Shown here one piece after another: positions 57,361-64,000 of a stretch of 64,000 nucleotides of DNA. Source of the stretch: Eucalyptus grandis. Lineage: Eukaryota > Streptophyta > Magnoliopsida > Myrtales > Myrtaceae. Within the stretch, counting starts at the first letter, position 1, and each line of letters begins with the position of its first letter. The position numbers and the translations under genes were made by a program. The notes beneath the pieces are model-generated. The model made no database searches. It saw nothing but the letters and a program-made list of their open reading frames with translations, and had not been told where the DNA came from. The stretch spans positions 31,803,088 to 31,867,087 of the forward strand of contig NC_052615.1 in the NCBI RefSeq assembly GCF_016545825.1. The letters are read 5' to 3'.

Positions 57361-58114
57361 TGAAAAACTGTTTAAAAAGTCCTAAACATATTACATCATT
57401 ATTAATTCAGTCATAACGTTTCAAATTTGCCAATGAAAGCCTAGGCATTTTTCATATTTTGCTAGATGAGTCTATCCAGCTAAAATTTATCGGAAATTGC
57501 TGACGTAAATATCGACCATCTTACAAGGTATGATTAGTGTGAACACAAATAATTTTTAATAATATTTTAATATATTTCAATTTTTATTTTTATATTTAGT
57601 TTTTTTATTCTAACCATTGTTAGGCAAGGGTTGGTGTACTCCTCTCACTAACCATGGGTGAGGGCCTTTGCACCCTTGTTGGCCCCCACCTAGATCTAGG
57701 CAAGGGCTGTCGACCCTTGCCTAAATCCAGGTGAAGGCCATGATGCCCCATTCAGATTTCGGCAAGAGTGTCTTGACCCTTGCCTTACTTAGGCTAGGTG
57801 AGTGGCTGTTGGATTTGTTTGCACGTGAACACCTTTGCTTTTGCCCGACAAGGGTAATCACACCCTTGCCCAAACCAAGCGAGGGTTGCTGGCCCTCATC
57901 CGTTTAGGGTTAGGAAAAGTAAGAAAAAAATAAAAAATAAAAAATATTAAAAATACTATTAGAAAATGCCAACGTAAGTACTAGTTATGCCACGTGGGAC
58001 GGTTAGCATCTATGTTAGTGTTTTTAGTTAAAATTGGCCGAATAACTCAATTAGCAAAATTGAAATGTTTAGGACTAAATTGGCAAAAATATAGTAGGTT
58101 TAGAACTTTTTGGA
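57361..58114. mobile_element. Non-autonomous long-TIR element (Mutator-like MITE), second copy
   Basis: Begins TGAAAAACTGTTTAAAAAGT and ends with the inverted tract around GGTTTAGAACTTTTTGGA. It sits at the same point of the flank as 2077-2876, so the insertion preceded duplication of the unit. The interior is again GAGGGC/CCTTGCC-rich. No coding capacity. Confidence 0.6.
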
Positions 58115-58500
58115 GAATTACATCAAGTGCTTGGGGGCCAATAATTTTTCTAATAATATTTGTGAATTTCTTTATGAGATTGGGAGATCATTTTGTTAGA
58201 AATTGTTAGAGTTAAAAACGTTGTATGAATTTGTGGATGTAATTGTGGATTGAGATGACAACAAAATTATTTTAATGACTCAACTGTGATTGTAATCTCT
58301 ATTGCATCACTTGATCAATAGTGTAATCTTGTGTTGTACTCCTCATCAAATAGGTCACACCAACTGAATCATATAAATTCAGTGTTTCCTTATTATGTTT
58401 TATTCTTCGCACTATGCTGCAAGCGAACTGCCTCTTGATAACCCGTAATCAAATATATATGCAAGACCCCAAATGTTTTGCGCTTAATCACATGACTTCA
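58115..58500 (+). repeat. LTR-like retrotransposon fragment, second copy
   Basis: Homologous to 2885-3300, and in reverse orientation to 61069-61420. It lies directly before the 3' flank of CYP706 copy E. Confidence 0.55.
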
Positions 58501-58628
58501 TCTTCGAGTTGAACTAATCTAAAGAACCAATAGACAACATGAATCCTTTCTCCTACATCTAACATACTGGCAGGATGCTTTTATTCTGTAGAATTGAAAT
58601 GAAGAGTTCTGAGACTCTAATGAAAGAT

Positions 58629-60716
58629 CTATCTCGACATGTAGAGCTCTGGAGTGGACAAACTCGGCCTGGGAATGGCCACCAGGGGATTCAATTTCTT
58701 GACCACAATCCCGAACTTGTCCGATAGTTCCAGCTCCACCCCTTGCGGTAATTCCCACTCGAATGAATGCAAAAGAGAGGCCAAAGAAAACGTTAGCATC
58801 CTCTCTGCCAGTGGAAGCCCTGCGCACATCCTTCGACCAGAACCGAAAGGCATGTATGTGAAGTCGTTGCCCGAGAGGTCATACTTGCTGGGATCTTCCA
58901 AGTATCTCTCGGGTCTAAACTCCAATGGTCTGTCCCAAATCGTGGGGTCCCTGTGGATGTAACCCACGTTCAGGAATACGTTACTGCCCTTGGGTATCAT
59001 GTAACCCCCCACGACACAAGAAGCATGAGGGGTCCGAGGCACCAATAAGGGTAGCGCTGGGTGCAAGCGAAATGCTTCCTTGATGACAGCATTGAGGTAC
59101 TTTAATTTGGGCAAGTGGTGCTCTTCGACCATCTTGTCGTCCCCCACGACTTCTGTCAGCTCGTGGATTACTTTGTCCATCATATTTCGGTTCCGCAGCA
59201 ACTCTGCCATCACCCACTCGACCATTGTTGAAGTTGTATCGGTCCCGCCAATCATGATGTCCTACTCCACACAGTCGAAATTTCATTAGGAAGAGTAAAT
59301 GCTATTATGTTTGATAAAGCTGAATACTTGATGAAACACTGTAATAGAGAAGAATCGATGTTCGAGTCAAGAATATGGAGCTTTTTGTGATGCAGAGGGC
59401 AAGATTGGATACAACCAAAGTAAGACAGCAGGATGCGAAACAAGATACATGGAAAGAGATTAAATTACTATATTTGTTTCACTATTGTATAGGACGCTGG
59501 TTGAAAATTATGGTACTCTAGGGTTGACATAGATCGGAAAATGAGAACGATACTCTTTTAATAATCGCTCAACATTAACTCATGATTATGGAGGATATGA
59601 AATGAAATCTACCAAGAGCAGAATTGCCAAAGATGATTAACCATATTTTCTGGTGCATCAGGGCAAAAAATAATCACGTATATTCATATAAGAACTAGTC
59701 ACCTAGCTGTATAGACTTACTTTAAGAATGGCTTTGAGAGCTCTATTCTTGTCCATTGGTGAATGGTTATCTTCAAGATCCATCTCCACGTCCAGGAAAA
59801 TCTGCAAAAAGTCCCTTTTTTGTTCATTTCTTTCAGATTCTCCTTCCTTCTTGAACAGTTCATTTGTTCTTCCTCCGGTTGCGCAATCGATAACAGACTG
59901 AAGAAAATCATCAAACCACTGATTCACCCTTTTCATGTCCCTTTCCACTCCTTGCAGGTCAAGCCAAGCGAGCGCTGGGAAGAAGTCCGAAACATTCGGA
60001 CTACCTAAGAGCACCATGAGTTCTTCCACCACCTTTCGAAACTCGGCACCCGCGGCTTCGCGCTTCTCTCCCTTAAGCGTCCCTCCCCACAGCATCGCCA
60101 TCATCGCGTTAATCAAGATCAGAATGGTCAACTCCCCGATATCTACCGGCACCCCGGATTTTCTATACAGATCCCTCAGAACTTTCCTGACCTCCTGTCT
60201 TCTCAAGTCGTAACAGGCATCGAGGCTTGCATTGCTCATTAAATGCCGTACAAACAGTTTGCGGAGATTCCTCCAATAAGGCCCCTGGCTTGCGAAGGCA
60301 ATATTCCTTCCGCCGTATGACGAGATGGTGGCGGCGATGTTCGGGTCGCGATTGGCAAAAGTCATGTCCTGGTCCCGAGCAATTTCTTTGGCCAGTGACG
60401 GGGAGTTGACCACGACATATAACTTGCTTCCGAGTTGGAGTTTGTAGATGGGGCCGTACGTCTCAGCCAATTCGGTGAACTTCCAGTGGAGATTGCTTCC
60501 TAGGAATGGGAGGTACCCGAGGAATGGCACGCCTCGGGGCCCTGGGGGCAATGGAGCCTTCGAGTTGTTTCGCTTCCGGAACACGGAAAAAACCAAAAAA
60601 GTAAGTGTTGCAATTGCTATGATAAGAAATGTTGTGATAGCTCTAGGAATTGCATCATCCTCTTCTTTAGCATGCCACAAACACAGCCAGGCACGTCCAG
60701 CGTATCCGTTTGACAT
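58629..60716 (-). CDS. Cytochrome P450, CYP706 family, copy E (complete)
   Basis: The only complete gene in the window. Exon 1 is 59721-60716 (332 codons), the intron is 59262-59720 (GTAAGT...TAG, phase 0), and exon 2 is 58629-59261. Together they encode 542 residues, typical of CYP706. Features in order: membrane anchor at about residues 28-46, hinge PLPPGPRG, C-helix WRNLRK, I-helix IGGTDTTS just after the splice site, ExxR in KEAFRLHPALP, PERY (variant of PERF) and heme loop PFGSGRRMCAG with the cysteine ligand. The start is set at 60716 because copies A and B begin there. An in-frame extension to 60914 would cross the TATA box. It should be an endoplasmic-reticulum monooxygenase using P450 reductase. 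CYP706 substrates vary (terpenes, flavones, aldoximes), so no substrate is assigned. Nearest paralog is copy A. Confidence 0.92.
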
Positions 60717-60782
60717 TTTGGCTGGCGAGCACGGGAAGAGAAGTAGCCAAGCAAGAATAAGAAATTCTTTTATTACACTAAG

Positions 60783-60789
60783 TATATAT
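60783..60789 (-). promoter_or_regulatory. Probable TATA box of CYP706 copy E
   Basis: ATATATA on the minus strand about 67-73 bases upstream of the ATG, conserved with copy A at 1362-1368. Confidence 0.6.
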
Positions 60790-61065
60790 GGTCTTCCTAT
60801 GGAGGAGTGGGTCTCTTGTAGATGATAAACGAGAAGTTGATAAGGGAATCCAGTGGTTCTGGTTTGCCCCCACCGACACAAGAACAAAAAACGAGAATTG
60901 CAGAAAACTGTCAAAATGAGTACAATGATTGAACAAGCGTAATGCTACGGTGAATATATTGCCGGAAGTAATATATGTTATCGGGAAGCTGTGCGATGAG
61001 GATTAAAGGTCGACTTTAACGGTATATAACTAATCGTAATTTTGACAAATTAATTTAACTAAATT

Positions 61066-62137
61066 GTCAAGAGGCGGTTCGCTTGCAGCATAGTGCGAAG
61101 AATAAATATAATAAGGAAACACTGACTTTATATGATTCGGTTGGTGTGACCTATTTGACACGAGATTATACTATCAATCAAGTGATGCAATGAAATTACA
61201 ATCACAGTGGAATCATTAAAATAATTTTGTTGTTTATCCCAATCCACAATTACATCCACAAACTCATACAACGTTTTTAACTCTTACAATTTCTCACAAA
61301 ATAATCTCCCAATCTCATAAAGAATTTCACAAATATTATTACAAAAATTATTGGCCCCCAAGCACTTGATGTAATTTACGAGCGCACTGTATAATAAATT
61401 GTTGTGACCAAAAACTCCTCTATGTACTTTTACCTACTACATTTTTGCCAATTTAGTCATAAATATTTTAATTTTGCTAATTGAGTCCTAAACTTTTTTA
61501 TGTTTTGCTAATTGAGTCCATTAGGCCAATTTTAACTAAAAATCATTAATGTAGACGCTGACTGTTCCACGTGGCATGACCAACACTAACGTTGGCATTT
61601 TCTAAAAGTATTTCTAATATTTTTTATTTTTTTCTTACTTTTCCTAACCCTAAACCAATGAGGGCCATCAACCCACGCTTTGTTTGGGTAAGGGCGTGAT
61701 TACCCTTGTGGCATGACCGTCGCCGCCGATTGCCACCGCATGACTGCCGCCCAAAGCTCACCGGCCACCACCCCCTCCTGCGGCCCATGGGCTATGGGCG
61801 GCAATCTTGCGGTGGCGGTCAGCAGCGACAGTCGGCGGTTGTGCGGCAATCGTGCAACGGTCGTGCGATGGTCATGCGGCGTAGTCGTGTGGCGACGAGT
61901 AGCGATCGGCGGTCCGTGAGTAAGAAGAAAAAACAAACAAATACAAAAAATTATAAATTTTTACCAAACGCATTTCTATTATTTTTCTATTCCAAGAATA
62001 GAAATTTTGTATAATTACCAAACACCTTATTTTACTTAGAAATTGTTCCTAGAGTAGAAATAGAAAAAAACTATTTCTGAAAAGAAATAGTTCCCTGGAA
62101 TAGAAATGTTGTCATGCGCACCCTAAGCGTGCATGGG
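61066..62137. other. Rearranged block splitting the 5' flank of copy E
   Basis: Copy E flank homology to unit A breaks at about 61066 and resumes at about 62138. In between lie an inverted LTR-like fragment (61069-61420), an inverted half of the long-TIR element (about 61430-61705), and a GC-rich piece with the right end of a GGGTGCG-type TIR element (about 61706-62123, compare 63280-64000). The frames at 61700-62014 fall in this GC-rich part and are not recognised. Confidence 0.6.
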
Positions 62138-62385
62138 CCTTTCTAATCCTATTGAGAGAGTGTTTCTTTTTTCTTCTTTTTTCGGTCGAAAGAGAGAGAG
62201 AGGGGTTGGGTTGCCCCCTTTTTAACTCCTTCTAATTTTTTTTTTTCAAAAGAATTGTTTAGTTTTCAATGACCACTCACAACTTTATCTTTAAAAATAT
62301 CATTTATGACTTCTAAGAAAACTCTGACCTTGAAAAGACCAAATGACCCCTCATATTTTAGCATATTGTTGGTCTTTGTATGACC
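62138..62385 (-). repeat. Distal part of CYP706 5' flank (unit E)
   Basis: Homologous to about 1850-2076 and 57085-57360, including the poly-T run, GTTGGGTTGCCCCC and GACCTTGAAAAGACC. It stops at GTCTTTGTAT, exactly the point where units A and B carry the long-TIR element. Confidence 0.65.
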
Positions 62386-62699
62386 TTAGGCCGTTCTCAT
62401 CGTCGGTCACATTCGAGTTTCCCGGCGATGTCATGTGAGGTGGAAAATTGTGAGGGCATTTTTGAGTTTTTGAAAATTTAATGAGGGTAAAGTTGGAAAA
62501 AAATGCATTAGTATTCTTGAATGCTAAAGCCCAAAGCTGGGTAATATTTTAGAGGACTTCAGAAGTATGATGTATTTTTCCGAAGTTCTAAAAAAGAAAA
62601 AAATTGCCAACCGACTTGCTTTTGTCGAAGGCATTTACCAGACCAACTCAAGTCATGCGGTGCTTTCAAATCAATTAACTAGTGGTTGCATCAATTAAT

Positions 62700-62903
62700 A
62701 AATTCCAACTAGAACTGATCGATTCCTGGTTCGATCCAGTTCCGAGGTGGAACTAGGGACCGGACTGGGAGGATCGGTTCCTAAATTCCGAGACTGGAAA
62801 AACCGACCGACCGGTTCGATAGAACTGGTAAATTTACTATTTTTGGTTAAAAATAAAATGAAAAATGTGAAAAATTTGGAGGAATTAGGGTTTTTCTTTA
62901 GAA

Positions 62904-62949
<46 letters not shown>

Positions 62950-63047
62950 CCAGTCCGGTTCGCACCTTGGAACTAGGAACCAGATCGCCCAAAATCAGCC
63001 AGTCAAGGTGGTCCTCGGTTTGGGCAATTTCCGGTGCACACCCCTAA
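62700..63047. mobile_element. MITE-like fragment related to the one in pseudogene D
   Basis: Rich in GGTTC/GAACC words (GATCCAGTTCC, GAACTAGGAACC) like 54969-55385, and ends near GTGCACACCCCTAA. It contains a (TA)n microsatellite at 62907-62942. The left end is unclear and no coding region is present. Confidence 0.45.
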
Positions 63048-63213
63048 TTCTGACCACCCATGACACGTTAACATCCAATCAGCCGGTCCAGGGTGATCCC
63101 CAATTTTTTTTTAATCGACCGCCCAAAATTGGCTGGTCCAGGTGGTCCCTAGTTTGGGCGATTCCCGGTGCACACCCCTAATTCTGACCACCCATGACAC
63201 GTTAACATCCAAT
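62987..63213 (+). repeat. Tandem duplication, 134-base period
   Basis: GCCCAAAAT(C/T)...CCGGTGCACACCCCTAATTC...ACATCCAAT occurs at 62987-63079 and 63121-63213. The second halves are nearly identical. Confidence 0.75.
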
Positions 63214-63279
63214 GGACGAGTCCTTCAATTATGTTTCATTGTATGAGGCATGCCCCTTTTTTTTTGGCCAAGTTACTTA

Positions 63280-64000
63280 GGGTGCGTTTGTTTGCGTTTC
63301 TGTTTAAAAATTGTTCCAGGGAACAGAAATAGAAAAAAGTGTTTCTGTTCCGGGGAACAATTTTTGAACAAAACAACGCGTTTGGTAAACTTGTTCCGGG
63401 AATAAAAAATAAACAGAAACATGTTTGGTAAATTTGGATAATTTTTTTATTTCTTTTATTTTTTCTATTTTTTTTCTTATTTTTCCTTTTTTTCTTTTTT
63501 TCTTTTTCATTTTTTTTTCTTCTTTTGGCTGGTCGCCGGCGAGGGTCGGCCTCGCCTTGATCCGGCGAGGCTGAGCTCGCCCGGCGGGCGGGCGTGGCCT
63601 CGCCGGGCCACCGCCCGGGCGAGATCGAGGTTGCCCCCGGGCCGGCGCGAGGTCGGCCTCGCCATGGCTGGGCGAGGTCGGCCTCGCCGGATCTGGGCGA
63701 GCTCGAGCTCGCCTAGCCATGGCGAGGCCGACCCTCGCCCAGCTACGGCGAGCCTTGGCCTCGCCGGGGGACGGCGAGCCTCGGCCTCGCCGGGGCCGGC
63801 GAGCCTCGCCGTGGCTTGGCGAGGCCGCCGGCCCTTGTCGGCCGGTCGTCGGCCATGGCCGAGGCCGGCGATTGGCCAAAAGAAAAAGAACAAGAAAATA
63901 AGAGAAAAAGAAAATAAAAAATAAGTGTTTCTCAAAAGTGTTTCGAAACAAGAAACACAAAATTTGTGTTTCTTGTTTCTTTTCTTTTTGTTCCTGGGAA
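63280..64000. mobile_element. Long-TIR element with GC-rich interior, cut by window end
   Basis: Begins GGGTGCGTTTGTTTGCGTTT. After an AT-rich arm it has a strongly GC-rich centre (63530-63880) of GGCGAGGC/GCCTCGCC words. An AT-rich tract then includes TTTCTTGTTTC and TTGTTCC, which look like the beginning of the inverted right arm. It runs out of the window. The centre gives open frames on both strands but no recognisable protein. Confidence 0.6.

Noticed and set aside
60717..60914. 66-codon N-terminal extension of CYP706 copy E
   Set aside because: It would cross the TATA box, and the paralogs start at the conserved internal methionine.
63304..63960. 218-codon frame rich in Ala, Arg and Pro
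   Set aside because: Produced by GCGAGG word repeats inside a TIR element, with equally long frames on the other strand.

Overview
This is nuclear DNA of a flowering plant. The evidence is GT-AG introns, an array of plant-only cytochrome P450 genes (CYP706 family), fragments of typical plant nuclear genes, and dense LTR retrotransposons and long-TIR DNA transposons. A woody eudicot is likely. The style of the small TIR elements recalls Myrtaceae, but that is a weak inference. No bacterial, organellar or CRISPR feature was seen.

Layout. A CYP706 tandem array, all on the minus strand, is split into two blocks. Left block (0-9.9 kb): exon 1 of an apparently intact copy (A; its exon 2 lies left of the window), a collapsed pseudogene (B) and a copia-disrupted pseudogene (C). 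Right block (54-62.4 kb): a divergent truncated pseudogene (D) and the only complete gene in the window (E, 58629-60716, 542 codons in two exons). Copies A, B and E share homologous promoters, and their flanks carry recurring repeats (a long-TIR element and an LTR fragment).

The gap between the blocks is almost entirely nested transposons. First, a copia element at 9905-26624 (TSD ATCTT) holds a second copia element at 12365-21857 (TSD CAAGT). The second has a third, envelope-like reading frame after pol, as in Sirevirus-type elements. Next comes a large solo LTR (27884-53795) interrupted by a 21.8 kb Mutator-like element at 28542-50331. This element has about 570 bp terminal inverted repeats and a perfect 9 bp target duplication (AGCAAATCG).

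The Mutator-like element is the main discovery. It is a giant Pack-MULE with no visible transposase. It carries intron-containing pieces of about nine unrelated host genes: a DUF639-like gene, SUVH4/KYP, a SUVR-type SET gene, a phosphoglucomutase-like gene, 3-phosphoglycerate dehydrogenase, an RLT-type homeobox-DDT gene, DJ-1 homolog D, a C2/class 3 lipase and dihydroxyacetone kinase. All fragments left of centre read rightward and all right of centre read leftward, so every piece is in sense relative to its nearer TIR. Two are pieces of H3K9 methyltransferase-family genes and one is from a chromatin-remodelling partner. A third young copia element (42918-46757, TSD TTCTC), which lacks reverse transcriptase, sits inside a captured lipase intron.

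Inferred order of events: CYP706 duplication and decay; insertion of the large LTR element; Pack-MULE insertion into that LTR; then the RT-less copia element into the Pack-MULE. The nested copia pair is a separate history.
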